Assembly (NCBI GenBank): GCA_910579125.1
Contig: CAJTTH010000003.1
Coordinates: 1-64,000, forward strand
DNA from: an uncultured Oscillospiraceae bacterium
GTDB lineage: Bacteria > Bacillota > Clostridia > Oscillospirales > Ruminococcaceae
Direction: 5' to 3'
DNA: 64,000 nucleotides
The position numbers and the translations under genes were made by a program. Shown here piece after piece: positions 33,487 through 42,487 of this stretch. The number at the start of each line of letters is the position of its first letter. Positions within the stretch are counted from its first letter, which is position 1. The notes under the pieces are model-generated. The model saw nothing but the letters and a program-made list of their open reading frames with translations, searched no databases and was not told the DNA's origin.

Positions 33487-34197
33487 TCAGCCGCCAAAAC
33501 CTCCGTCAACGCCGAGTATCTGCCCCGTAATGAAACGGTTCTCGGCAAGCGCACGAACGGCTTTCGCGACCTCGGACGGCTGTCCGAGACGGTTCAGCGG
33601 GGTTTCCTCCGCAAGCTTGGCAAGCTCCTCCGCGGTGAGGTGCGAGGTGTTCATGGGGCTGTCAATAACTCCCGGGGCGACCGCGTTCACAGTTATCCCC
33701 GACAAGCCCAGTTCCTTTGCAAGCGCCTTCGTAAAGCCGATAACGCCGGCCTTTGCCGCGGAATACGCGACCTCGCAGGACGCGCCGTAAACTCCCCAGA
33801 CCGAGGAAACGTTTACAACCGCACCGCTTTTTCGGCTCACCATGGACGGAACGACCGCCCGCGTCACATTGAAAACGCCTGTAAGGTTCACGTCGATTAT
33901 GCGCCGCCAATCCTCATGCGATGTGTCAAGGAACGGCTTTATCATGGAAATTCCCGCATTATTCACCAGAACGTCTATATGTCCGAACCTGTGCAGGACG
34001 TTCCTCACCGCATCATTCACAGAGGAAATATCCGAAATATCCATAGGTATGCCGGAACAGTTCAGCTTTTCCGTAAGCAACCGAGACTGTTCCGCTGCAG
34101 TGTTGTATGTGAATATCACGTCATCGATTTTCGCGAATTCCTCTGCGAGAGCCGCGCCGATCGCTCCCGTGCCGCCCGTAATCAGAACCGTGCTCAT
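33487..34197 (-). CDS. short-chain dehydrogenase/reductase, FabG-like
   Basis: 236 residues. Classical SDR: cofactor motif TGGTGAIG near the N-terminus, NNAG at about 84-87, Ser in VVNVSSVWG, the YSAAK catalytic Tyr/Lys pair, and VNAVAPGVIDSPM. It resembles 3-oxoacyl-ACP reductases, using NAD(P)H, but no other fatty acid gene is near, so the substrate is open. The start overlaps the stop of the ClpE-like gene by four bases (ATGA), so it is the last gene of that operon. Confidence 0.85.
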   Translation of the reverse strand: MSTVLITGGTGAIGAALAEEFAKIDDVIFTYNTAAEQSRLLTEKLNCSGIPMDISDISSVNDAVRNVLHRFGHIDVLVNNAGISMIKPFLDTSHEDWRRIIDVNLTGVFNVTRAVVPSMVSRKSGAVVNVSSVWGVYGASCEVAYSAAKAGVIGFTKALAKELGLSGITVNAVAPGVIDSPMNTSHLTAEELAKLAEETPLNRLGQPSEVAKAVRALAENRFITGQILGVDGGFGG

Positions 34198-36545
34198 TCA
34201 ACGCTGACAACGATCTCGCCGTCCTCAGCGGTTATAGCCACCTTGGAGAGCGTCTTTTCGTTGTTGTCAATAAGCAGCTCGGCGATCTTATCCTCAATGT
34301 CGGAGCGTATCACGCGGCGGATATCGCGTCCGCCGAACTTGCCGCCAAACGCCTTTTTCGCGATAGCCGCATACGTTTCCTCAGCAATATCAAGTGACAA
34401 TCCTTTTTCCTCAAGCGGCGAGCGCAGCTCCTCCAGATTAAGTTTTGCGATCTTCGCGTAGCTCTCCTCGGACAGCGGCGAAAACGCCACGATCTCGTCC
34501 ACTCTCGCCATAAACTCGGGACGCAGGAAGTCGCGCAAGCCTTTCATTACGCGCTCGCGGCTCATATCCTCCTGTGTTTTCGAGAAGCCGATGCCGTTCA
34601 TACCGCCCGTTGAACCCGCGTTTGAGGTCATGGCGATTATCGTGTTCTCAAAGCTTACGTTTCTGCCATGCGAATCGGTAATCTTGCCCTCGTCAAGAAT
34701 TTGCAGCAGAATGTTCATAACATCGGGGTGCGCTTTTTCAATCTCGTCAAACAGAATTACCGAATACGGCTTTCTGCGGACGCGCTCGGTAAGCTGCCCC
34801 GCCTCGTCGTAGCCGACGTATCCGGGAGGCGAACCGATTATTTTGGAAACGCTGTGTTTCTCCATATACTCGGACATATCAAGACGAATAAGCGGATCGA
34901 CCGTATCAAACATTTCCTTTGCGAGAACCTTTACAAGCTCCGTTTTGCCCACGCCTGTGGGTCCCACAAAGATGAACGACGCGGGTCTGCGGCGGTCGGA
35001 AAGCTGTATGCGGCTGCGCTTTATCGCTTTAGCGACCAACTCACAAGCCTCATTCTGACCGATGACCTTTGCTTTAAGACTGTCCTCCAGCGTCGCCATA
35101 CGCTTGAACTCGGTCTCCTGTATCTTATTCGCGGGAATACCCGTCCATAGCTCTATGACCTTAGACAGATCGTCCATATTGACGTAAACGTTTTCAGCTG
35201 CCTCTTTAAGACCATTGATCTTCTTTTCGTTCTGCGCAATCGTGGTTTTCAGCTCCGCAAGACGCGCGTAGTCTATATTTGAATCCCCCGCAAGCTCGCT
35301 TTCCTCGCGTTTCTGCGCGGCAAGCTCCAGCTTCATCTTCTCGTATTCGGTAATGCTCGGGCTGCCAAGCGACGCGCACGCGCACGCCTCGTCAAGCAAA
35401 TCTATCGCCTTATCGGGAAGAAAACGGTCGTTGATATAGCGTTCTGAAAGCACTGCACACATTTTCACAATCTCGTCCGAGACGTGAACCTTATGATGTT
35501 CCTCATAATACTGTTTGATACCGCCGAGTAAGGTAATCGTCTCATCAACAGACGGCTCGTTTACGGTAACGGGCTGGAAACGCCGCTCCAGCGCGCTGTC
35601 CTTTTCGATATGCTTACGGTACTCGGAGAACGTCGTCGCGCCGATGACCTGCAATTCGCCGCGCGAAAGTGCGGGCTTGAAGATATTCGCGGCATTCATC
35701 GAACCTTCGGAATCGCCGCCAGTACCGACAAGATTATGCACCTCGTCCACAAACAGCATAACGTTGCCCGCATTCTTCACCTCGTCGATCAGCGACTTCA
35801 CACGGCTCTCGAACTGTCCGCGGAACTGCGTTCCCGCGACGAGCGCGGTCAGGTCAAGCAAGTACAGCTCCTTGCCCTGAAGTCTGAACGGAACGTCGCC
35901 GCTCGCGAGCTTCAGCGCAATGCCCTCCGCAATCGCGGTCTTGCCGACGCCCGGCTCTCCTATCAGACATGGATTGTTCTTGGTGCGGCGCGAGAGTATC
36001 TGCAATACGCGATATATCTCCTTTTCACGCCCGACGATCGTGTCTATCTTGCCCTCTTTTGCTCTGCGGGTGAGATTTGTGCAGTACGTCTCGAGACACT
36101 TGCGCTTCTTGTCAGGTTTCTCCTGCTTTTTGCGCGGTTTTTTCTCCTGTGTTGTATCGTCCTTATCCGACCCGAACAGATTTTTCAGGAAATTCGGCAT
36201 TGTACCCGCGCCGCCGCGCTCGAAAAGATTATCCTCGTCCTTGGAATCGCTGTCCTTGGTGTCTTCAAACTCGTCGTCATCGTCGTCAGGATCGTCCTTA
36301 TCGCCTATGCCGAACTGCTTCAGCATCTCCTTGTCAACAACGCCGTCCTCGCCGAAGATGGAATCGACAGCGCCCTCGAAGTCCTCCTCCGAGATACCCA
36401 TCTGCTGCAAATATTCATTGACCTGCGGCAGACCGAGCTCCTTTGCGCAATTAAGGCAAAGCCCCTCGCTCTTGCGTTCACTGCCGCTCATTGTCGAAAT
36501 GAACATCACAGCCGGACGCTTTTTGCATCTGGAACACATCATCAT
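34194..36545 (-). CDS. Clp-family AAA+ unfoldase, ClpE-like, with N-terminal zinc finger
   Basis: 783 residues from ATG 36545 (GGGTG upstream). The N-terminus is a McsA/UvrB-like zinc finger, CSRCKKRPAVMFIS...CLNCAKELG, then a very acidic linker (DDPDDDDDEFED) and a basic patch. Two AAA+ modules follow: D1 with GEPGVGKTAIAEG and VDEVHNLVGTGG, and D2 with VGPTGVGKTELVKVL and SPPGYVGYDEAGQLTE. The usual Clp_N repeat domain of ClpC is missing; Zn finger plus M-region (about 410-460) match ClpE. It unfolds proteins for ClpP or acts as disaggregase. It follows cvpA by 28 bases and overlaps the SDR gene. I see no clear CtsR site close upstream. Confidence 0.88.
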   Translation of the reverse strand: MMMCSRCKKRPAVMFISTMSGSERKSEGLCLNCAKELGLPQVNEYLQQMGISEEDFEGAVDSIFGEDGVVDKEMLKQFGIGDKDDPDDDDDEFEDTKDSDSKDEDNLFERGGAGTMPNFLKNLFGSDKDDTTQEKKPRKKQEKPDKKRKCLETYCTNLTRRAKEGKIDTIVGREKEIYRVLQILSRRTKNNPCLIGEPGVGKTAIAEGIALKLASGDVPFRLQGKELYLLDLTALVAGTQFRGQFESRVKSLIDEVKNAGNVMLFVDEVHNLVGTGGDSEGSMNAANIFKPALSRGELQVIGATTFSEYRKHIEKDSALERRFQPVTVNEPSVDETITLLGGIKQYYEEHHKVHVSDEIVKMCAVLSERYINDRFLPDKAIDLLDEACACASLGSPSITEYEKMKLELAAQKREESELAGDSNIDYARLAELKTTIAQNEKKINGLKEAAENVYVNMDDLSKVIELWTGIPANKIQETEFKRMATLEDSLKAKVIGQNEACELVAKAIKRSRIQLSDRRRPASFIFVGPTGVGKTELVKVLAKEMFDTVDPLIRLDMSEYMEKHSVSKIIGSPPGYVGYDEAGQLTERVRRKPYSVILFDEIEKAHPDVMNILLQILDEGKITDSHGRNVSFENTIIAMTSNAGSTGGMNGIGFSKTQEDMSRERVMKGLRDFLRPEFMARVDEIVAFSPLSEESYAKIAKLNLEELRSPLEEKGLSLDIAEETYAAIAKKAFGGKFGGRDIRRVIRSDIEDKIAELLIDNNEKTLSKVAITAEDGEIVVSVE

Positions 36546-36573
36546 AAAAATCACCCTTTCATTTTCTATGGGA

Positions 36574-37602
36574 TCAAGTCAAAAAATTAAGAAAATCGAC
36601 CTCATAAATCCTTTTGAACAAATATGTTGAATCAATTGCCGTCTGATTGAACAGAATTACGTTTCCGACGCTCATCGACACGATAAAACGTGTTATCAGG
36701 CAGACCACGCAAATCACCACTATTCCCTCGCACAGCCCCGCAAGTCCGCCCGCGAGAGCGTTCGCCTTGCCGATAACGGGTATCTTGTTGATCACCTTCG
36801 TGAAGTTCGCGACAACTCCGAGCACTATGGAAACTATCGAAAAAATGAGAATAAATGCGATCGTGCGCAGTATTATAATGCAGTTCGGAGCGATTATTCC
36901 GTCTACGATCGAGCCGCGGATAGTGTCCTTTGTCTCGATCATCGTAAGCGCGAGTGTTCTTGCCGCGCCGACTCCGAGCGTATCGGCGTTGGTCGTTCCT
37001 GTTATCGAGGGCATATACTTCACCACCGTACCCGCGATCTCGTTGAACTGCTCAAAATCCTCTCGTCCCACGAGATTTACCGCGACCACTTGCGACACAA
37101 CAAGCTTGCCAAGCCCGTATTTCTCAATATCGTCCATTGTGAAATCCACCGTTTTGGCGTTCAGCGAGGATATATCCAGATCGTCGTTCAGACCGACCGC
37201 CCTAAGATCGGCGCTGTCTATTCCCGTATTTGACAAGTCAACATCGGAAAGGTCGAAAACGGCTTTTCCCGTTCCCGCATAATTGGGAGTTATCTCCGTT
37301 ACGGGCACTCCTCCGACCTCTACCTTCGAGAAGTCGATATCGGGAATACCGCCGAGCCGCATTGTACGAAGCCCCTCGTCTACGGCATTGTCGATTTGCT
37401 CCTCCAGCGGCTGCCGAATGAAGTTATCATAAACCGTCTCGGCAATAGGCTTGCTGAATATCATAGCGCACGCAAACGCCGCAATGACCGCTATCATACC
37501 GATGATCACCTTTGCGAAACCGTTTTTCAAGCCCGCGAAAAAAAATCCAACGGCTATCACAACGATCACCACGTCAAATACTATTGCGAATTCCTGTCCC
37601 AT
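36574..37602 (-). CDS. CvpA-family membrane protein
   Basis: 342 residues. The first 65 residues (FDVVIVVIAVGFFFAGLKNGFAKVIIG) and the last part (IILRTIAFILIFSIVSIVLGVVAN...KINKIPVIGKANALAGGLAGL) are the CvpA-type membrane halves, here separated by about 160 residues of soluble, presumably extracytoplasmic sequence. The family is linked to envelope stress and, in E. coli, colicin V production. The GGLAGLCEGI motif near the end is characteristic. It sits between the DUF5711 and Clp genes, 10 and 28 bases from them. Confidence 0.82.
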   Translation of the reverse strand: MGQEFAIVFDVVIVVIAVGFFFAGLKNGFAKVIIGMIAVIAAFACAMIFSKPIAETVYDNFIRQPLEEQIDNAVDEGLRTMRLGGIPDIDFSKVEVGGVPVTEITPNYAGTGKAVFDLSDVDLSNTGIDSADLRAVGLNDDLDISSLNAKTVDFTMDDIEKYGLGKLVVSQVVAVNLVGREDFEQFNEIAGTVVKYMPSITGTTNADTLGVGAARTLALTMIETKDTIRGSIVDGIIAPNCIIILRTIAFILIFSIVSIVLGVVANFTKVINKIPVIGKANALAGGLAGLCEGIVVICVVCLITRFIVSMSVGNVILFNQTAIDSTYLFKRIYEVDFLNFLT

Positions 37603-37612
37603 ATTACTCCCC

Positions 37613-38746
37613 TCAAAGCTCTATCCGCTGAACGCTGTTGTAGCCCAGCAAATAAGCGCAATTGTTCATTATCTTTATATCGGAATACTCGTCCTCGAGA
37701 ACGTGCGTTTCGGTGCATTCAAGCATTGAATTGTAAGTATACAGCTTGCTGCCGCTGAGAATATACAGCCTTCCGTCGCACACGTCAAACGCCGTTACGG
37801 CATCGGGCGTTATTGCCGCTGCGGCATCAAGCGTTTCGCTGTACGCGACGGCAATTTCGCCGTTGGAAGCCGAATCGCGGAAAAACACCGCACGCAGACC
37901 GTCCGTTTCGGAAATACCGACGACCTGCCTTGTAAACTCGCTCTGCGCGGAAATATCGCCGTTCTGTTCGTCAAGAAGGAACGCTCCGCCGCTTGTTACG
38001 GCGTAAATACCGTCGCTGCAGCGCTCCAGTGAAAACGAAACATCGTTCCCGATAAAACTCCGCCAGCTCTCGCTTTCGGAATTTGTGAAGTCAAAACGCA
38101 GCACGCTCGTCTGCAAATCGCCGTCACGTTCCCCGACCACCGCGGCAAAAACGCTGTCGTCGTTCGGTCCGAAGCATACTTGCATTATTTTTTCATTGGG
38201 AGAAGCCCAGCGGAATATCTGCTTTCCTTCTCCGTTGAATATGTACAAATAATTGGAATACCTTGACGAAGTAGTAACCACCGCACAGCGGTCCAAATTG
38301 CCCGCCTTGGCGAAAACGATACTGTCCTCGGTGACGTTTGAGAAGATCTCGGACGTCCTCGAAAAAACCTTGAATCCGCTGCCGTTCCTGTCGAAAACCA
38401 CGACCCTGCGCGCGTTCGAGTCTGACGCTGGGTTCTGAAAGCCGTGCTGTATTCCCGAAAGTTCGGCTCCGACCGCGTTATACGTATACAGATACGTATC
38501 GGTGAGCAGATAGAAATTCTCGCCAAGCTCGCCCATAGCATACTGCGTACTGCCCGGCAGCAATACGGGAAATCCGCCGTCGCCCGTATTGAGAGCAGCG
38601 TCCTTGAACGGCTCAATCAGCTTTCTCCAGTTGGCCGCTATCAATATCGCCGCAATAAGCACAATAAGGAACACCATGCCCCTCACCGCAATGCTTTTTT
38701 GTTTGCGCTTCCTGCGGAATTTATTTATATCGTTTCTTTCGTCCAT
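37613..38746 (-). CDS. DUF5711 membrane-anchored beta-propeller-like protein
   Basis: 377 residues: a basic N-terminal tail (KFRRKRKQKS), one membrane helix (MVFLIVLIAAILIAANW) and then an extracellular domain made of repeated beta segments with aromatic endings (YLLTDTYLYTYN, NYLYIFNGEGKQIFRW, LYILSGSKLYTYN), consistent with a propeller. The architecture agrees with DUF5711, common in Ruminococcaceae; the function is unknown to me. It is the first gene of the operon that continues with cvpA and the Clp ATPase, and its start follows a good promoter. Confidence 0.75.
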   Translation of the reverse strand: MDERNDINKFRRKRKQKSIAVRGMVFLIVLIAAILIAANWRKLIEPFKDAALNTGDGGFPVLLPGSTQYAMGELGENFYLLTDTYLYTYNAVGAELSGIQHGFQNPASDSNARRVVVFDRNGSGFKVFSRTSEIFSNVTEDSIVFAKAGNLDRCAVVTTSSRYSNYLYIFNGEGKQIFRWASPNEKIMQVCFGPNDDSVFAAVVGERDGDLQTSVLRFDFTNSESESWRSFIGNDVSFSLERCSDGIYAVTSGGAFLLDEQNGDISAQSEFTRQVVGISETDGLRAVFFRDSASNGEIAVAYSETLDAAAAITPDAVTAFDVCDGRLYILSGSKLYTYNSMLECTETHVLEDEYSDIKIMNNCAYLLGYNSVQRIEL

Positions 38747-38785
38747 TTATTTTTCCTCATACGGCGAGCGTTGGTTTATCTATAT

Positions 38786-38815
38786 ATTATACCACATTCA
38801 CACCCGTTTCGTCAA
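38786..38815 (-). promoter_or_regulatory. promoter of the DUF5711-cvpA-clp-SDR operon
   Basis: TTGACG (38815-38810) and TATAAT (38791-38786) on the minus strand with 18-base spacing. Confidence 0.65.
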
Positions 38816-38837
38816 GCCCCGAAAAAGCCCCGTTTAT

Positions 38838-39896
38838 TCACTCATCGGTCACATCGGGAAAACCCTCCGCAAAGCTCTGCGGATAGTTGCGCGGCAGATT
38901 GCGGTGGGCGGTTATCACGTTAAAGTTATTCGAGTTTATCGTGATTATAACGCCCATGCCTATCACATAATAGTTTTTTCCTTTTTTGACGACGACGCTC
39001 CTGTCGTCACTGATTATCGCTTTGCACCACCTAACGGGATTGTTGGTGTTCAGGTAAATATTTTTCTTCATGCGCTCTCTGCCCATTCCCTTTATGTGAA
39101 GCATTGAGAAATTCTTTATCAGCTCAGATTTGTAGTCGACGACCTCCTCTTCTTCGTACAGCACATTATTAAGATATAAGCCCTCGGGCGGAAGCGTAAC
39201 TCCCGCAAAGCCTCTCTCACCCGTCTCGATCGCTTTGGCGATATCGTCGACCTCGCGTCTTCCCTCGTTGATATAAATAAGCGTGCCCGCGACTATCCTT
39301 ACCATATTATACAAGAAACCGTTGCCGCGTATTTTTATTTCACAAATCCCGTCCTTTTGTGCAACACCAAGTTCATAAATAGTACGAACCGTGGTCTTGA
39401 CGCGCGATTTTCCCTCCGCACGGCAGAACGCCCCGAAATCGTGTTCGCCGATAAATAACGCCGCAGCGTCATTCATCTTTTTGATATTAAGCGAATACGG
39501 GTAATGGTACGCCAGCTTTTGCATAAAAACATCGCGCGTGGGTTTATTATTTATGAGATACACATATTCCTTTGCCTTTGTGCAAAATCTTGCGTGAAAC
39601 TCCTCGTCGACATCCTCACAAGACAATACCGCGATACTATCGGGCAGCAGCGTGTTTATTCCCTTGATGAACCCCTCGCACGGGATTGAGCTGTCGATGT
39701 GCACGTTAAAGCAGAATCTCCGCGCGTGTACTCCCGCGTCCGTCCTCGAGCAGCCGTATATGACGGGCGGCTCGGTTTTAAGCAGCCTGCCAATCGCCTT
39801 TTCAACGACCTCCTGAACGGTTATCGCGTTATCCTGCCGCTGAAAGCCATGATAATCCGCGCCGTTGTACGCGATAAAAACCTTTAAATTACGCAT
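38838..39896 (-). CDS. truA: tRNA pseudouridine synthase A fused to a DUF3781-like domain
   Basis: 352 residues from ATG 39896 (GGAGGTAA directly upstream). Residues 1-250 are a full TruA: FIAYNGADYHGFQRQ, the catalytic Asp in GCSRTDAGVHA, KEYVYLINNKP, and RGNGFLYNMVRIVAGTL, with the usual end LPPEGLYLNNVLYEEE. TruA modifies U38-40 of tRNA anticodon arms. About 100 extra residues follow; they match the layout of the small stand-alone DUF3781 proteins: ELIKNFSMLHIKGMGRERMKKN, NPVRWCKAIISDD, VVKKGKNYYVIGMG, IITINSNNFNVITAHR. The reading frame is continuous. The fusion is unusual; the extra domain might bind RNA or simply have been joined by loss of a stop codon. Confidence 0.88.
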   Translation of the reverse strand: MRNLKVFIAYNGADYHGFQRQDNAITVQEVVEKAIGRLLKTEPPVIYGCSRTDAGVHARRFCFNVHIDSSIPCEGFIKGINTLLPDSIAVLSCEDVDEEFHARFCTKAKEYVYLINNKPTRDVFMQKLAYHYPYSLNIKKMNDAAALFIGEHDFGAFCRAEGKSRVKTTVRTIYELGVAQKDGICEIKIRGNGFLYNMVRIVAGTLIYINEGRREVDDIAKAIETGERGFAGVTLPPEGLYLNNVLYEEEEVVDYKSELIKNFSMLHIKGMGRERMKKNIYLNTNNPVRWCKAIISDDRSVVVKKGKNYYVIGMGVIITINSNNFNVITAHRNLPRNYPQSFAEGFPDVTDE

Positions 39897-39907
39897 TTTA
39901 CCTCCGT

Positions 39908-40720
39908 TTACGGTATTATCGGAATACAGTTCAGCACGATCACTCCCGCGAACAGCATGAGCATTATCACAATCGCGACACAATCCCTCGGCGCGGTCTT
40001 AAGCTGCCGCATACGCGTTCTGCCCTCGCCGCCGTGATAGCAGCGGCACTCCATTGCCGTTGCAAGCTCGTTCGCGCGTTTGAACGCCGAAACGAACAGC
40101 GGTATCAGCACGGGCACGAGCGACTTCGCCTTTTTCATCAGCCCGCCCGTGTCGAGCTCCGCTCCGCGCGCTTTCTGCGCGGACATTATCTTGTCCGTCT
40201 CCTCGATAAGCGTCGGGATGAATCGGAGCGCTATCGTCATCATCATCGAAAGCTCGTGAACGGGAAACCGCACCTTTTTCAGCGGCGAAAGCAGCCTTTC
40301 GATCGCGTCCGTAAGCATTATCGGCGAGGTCGTATACGTCAGCAGCGACATACCGACTATCAGCGCCAGTATTCTCAAAAGCATAAACAGCGTCGTGCGT
40401 ATACCCTCGGGGTATATCGAGATTATCCACCACTTGAAAAGCGGCTCCTCGCCTGTTATAAACAGCAAGTTCAGTATTCCCGTGAACAGCATAAGCGGAA
40501 GTATCGGTTTTATGCTTTTCAGTATCATTATCAGTTTAATTTGTGAAAGCAGATAACATATCACCATAAACAAAATGCCGACCAGCAGCCCCGTAAAGGT
40601 CTGCGAGGTAAACAGTATCACCAGATACAATATATCCAGAAGCAGCTTCACGCGGCTGTCCATTCTGTGAATTACGGACTTTCCCGGGAAATACTGCCCT
40701 ATCGTAATATCCTTTATCAT
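39908..40720 (-). CDS. ecfT: energy-coupling factor transporter transmembrane protein EcfT
   Basis: 270 residues, CbiQ/EcfT family. Membrane helices are at about 20-60, 70-95, 110-130 and 245-265, and the cytoplasmic coupling helices carry the conserved ARG signatures: AQKARGAELD and ATAMECRCYHGGEGRTRM. EcfT links the vitamin-binding S component to the two ATPases. The start overlaps the end of the ATPase gene (ATGA), and truA follows by 11 bases, the gene order ecfA-ecfT-truA being common in Firmicutes. Confidence 0.93.
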   Translation of the reverse strand: MIKDITIGQYFPGKSVIHRMDSRVKLLLDILYLVILFTSQTFTGLLVGILFMVICYLLSQIKLIMILKSIKPILPLMLFTGILNLLFITGEEPLFKWWIISIYPEGIRTTLFMLLRILALIVGMSLLTYTTSPIMLTDAIERLLSPLKKVRFPVHELSMMMTIALRFIPTLIEETDKIMSAQKARGAELDTGGLMKKAKSLVPVLIPLFVSAFKRANELATAMECRCYHGGEGRTRMRQLKTAPRDCVAIVIMLMLFAGVIVLNCIPIIP

Positions 40721-42483
40721 TTGTCCTGTCCTTTGATAAGCGACAGCAGTCTCTGCGCCGCCCTGTCTGTAGTATATATATCGTTTCCTATGTCAATGCC
40801 CTTTTCGCGCAGTCTATGTGACAGGCGCGTTATCTGCGGCACGTCAAGTCCTATAGCGACAAGCTCGTCCGTGCGCTCGAAAACCTTGTCCGTTTCATCG
40901 TAGCAGAACACCTTGCCCTTGTTCATCACAAGCACCTTTGTCGCGAATTTCACGATATCCTCCATGGAATGGGAAACCAGCAGCACTGTTTTCCCCGAGT
41001 GCTCGTGATAGCGCTTTATCAGCGACAATATCTTATCTCTGCCCTTGGGGTCGAGACCTGCAGCGGGTTCGTCGAGTATCAGCACCTCGGGATCCATTGC
41101 AAGAACGCCTGCGAGCGCCACCCGCCGCTGCTGTCCGCCCGACAGCTCGAACGGGGATTTTTCCAGTAAGTGGGAGATACCCATACTCTCTGCTGCCGAT
41201 TTTACGCGCGCGTCAAGCGCGTCGCCCGAGAGCCCCATATTTTTCGGTCCATAGGCGATATCCTTGGCTACCGTTTCCTCGAAAAGCTGATGCTCAGAGT
41301 ACTGAAAGACTATACCGACCTTGAAGCGGATATCGCGGATATTTGCGTCCTTGCCCCAGATATCCTTGCCGTCAATGAAAACAAGCCCCGAGGTCGGCTT
41401 CACCAGACCATTCAAATGTTGTATCAGCGTGGATTTTCCGCTGCCCGTATGCCCGATAATGCCGACGAACTCCGCTTTGTTTACAGTTAAGTTCACATTG
41501 TCAACAGCGGTTTTCTCGAACGGCGTGCCTATGCTGTATTTATAGGTAAGATTTTCCAGCCGAGCCGCCTCTTCCCCGATGCCGACTATCTTTGCGGCGA
41601 CCGTCTTGGTCATATCGGCGGTTCTGCTTTTAAGCGGCAGCATTTCTATCGCCGCTGCGCACTCGTCCTCGAAAATAATTTCCTCGGAAATACTTACGCC
41701 GCTTTTATGCAGCAATCCGCACAGCTCCGTGACCTGCGGAACGTCGAGACCTACCGACCGAAGCTCGTCCGCGCGCGCAAAAATTTTCCGCGGAACGTCG
41801 TCCATAAGCACCGAGCCTTTGTCCATAACGACAACGCGATCCGCCTGCGCCGCCTCGTCCATATAATGCGTTATCAGAATAACGGTTATCCCCTGCTCCC
41901 TGTTTAGCCGTTTTATTGTTTTCATGACCTCGCGTCTTCCCTTTGGGTCGAGCATTGCGGTCGGTTCGTCCATGACGATACAGCGCGGCCGCATGGCGAT
42001 TATGCCCGCGATCGCGATACGCTGCTTTTGTCCGCCCGAAAGCTGATGCGGCGCGTGCTCACGGAATTCATACATATCCACTTGCTTCAGCGCGTCGTCA
42101 ACACGGACGCGTATCTCCTCGGGCGGCACGCCGAGGTTTTCGGGCGCGAACGCAACGTCCTCCTCGACTATCGTCGCGACAAGCTGATTGTCGGGGTTCT
42201 GGAACACCATTCCCACCGTCTGCCGTATATCGAACAGCCTGTTCTCGTCCGCCGTGTCTATCCCGTCTACCGTGACTTTTCCCGAGGTCGGGGTGAGTAT
42301 CGCGTTGAAGTGCTTCGCGAGCGTCGACTTTCCGCAGCCGTTATGCCCGAGCACCGCCAGAAACTGCCCCTCGGGAACGCTAAGACTGACGTTCCGCAGT
42401 GCCGCCGACTGCTCGATTATCTTGCCGTCGTCGTCGCGGAGAATATAGTCATAGCACAGATTTTCCGTTTTTATAATGTCCAA
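40717..42483 (-). CDS. fused EcfA1-EcfA2 energy-coupling factor ATPase
   Basis: 588 residues from TTG 42483 (AGAGG nine bases upstream; the gene starts five bases after the previous stop). Two complete ABC ATPase domains lie in one chain. Domain 1 (about 1-260): Walker A GHNGCGKST, Q-loop VFQNPDNQL, signature LSGGQKQR, Walker B CIVMDEPTAMLD. Domain 2 (about 315-570): GHTGSGKST, VFQYSEHQL, LSGGQQRR, VLILDEPAAGLD. Each is followed by a similar tail with the GLDVPQVTEL/GLDVPQITRL motif. In most Firmicutes these are separate genes, ecfA1 and ecfA2. The module powers uptake of vitamins by group II ECF transporters whose S components are encoded elsewhere. Confidence 0.92.
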   Translation of the reverse strand: MDIIKTENLCYDYILRDDDGKIIEQSAALRNVSLSVPEGQFLAVLGHNGCGKSTLAKHFNAILTPTSGKVTVDGIDTADENRLFDIRQTVGMVFQNPDNQLVATIVEEDVAFAPENLGVPPEEIRVRVDDALKQVDMYEFREHAPHQLSGGQKQRIAIAGIIAMRPRCIVMDEPTAMLDPKGRREVMKTIKRLNREQGITVILITHYMDEAAQADRVVVMDKGSVLMDDVPRKIFARADELRSVGLDVPQVTELCGLLHKSGVSISEEIIFEDECAAAIEMLPLKSRTADMTKTVAAKIVGIGEEAARLENLTYKYSIGTPFEKTAVDNVNLTVNKAEFVGIIGHTGSGKSTLIQHLNGLVKPTSGLVFIDGKDIWGKDANIRDIRFKVGIVFQYSEHQLFEETVAKDIAYGPKNMGLSGDALDARVKSAAESMGISHLLEKSPFELSGGQQRRVALAGVLAMDPEVLILDEPAAGLDPKGRDKILSLIKRYHEHSGKTVLLVSHSMEDIVKFATKVLVMNKGKVFCYDETDKVFERTDELVAIGLDVPQITRLSHRLREKGIDIGNDIYTTDRAAQRLLSLIKGQDK

Positions 42484-42487
42484 GTTC

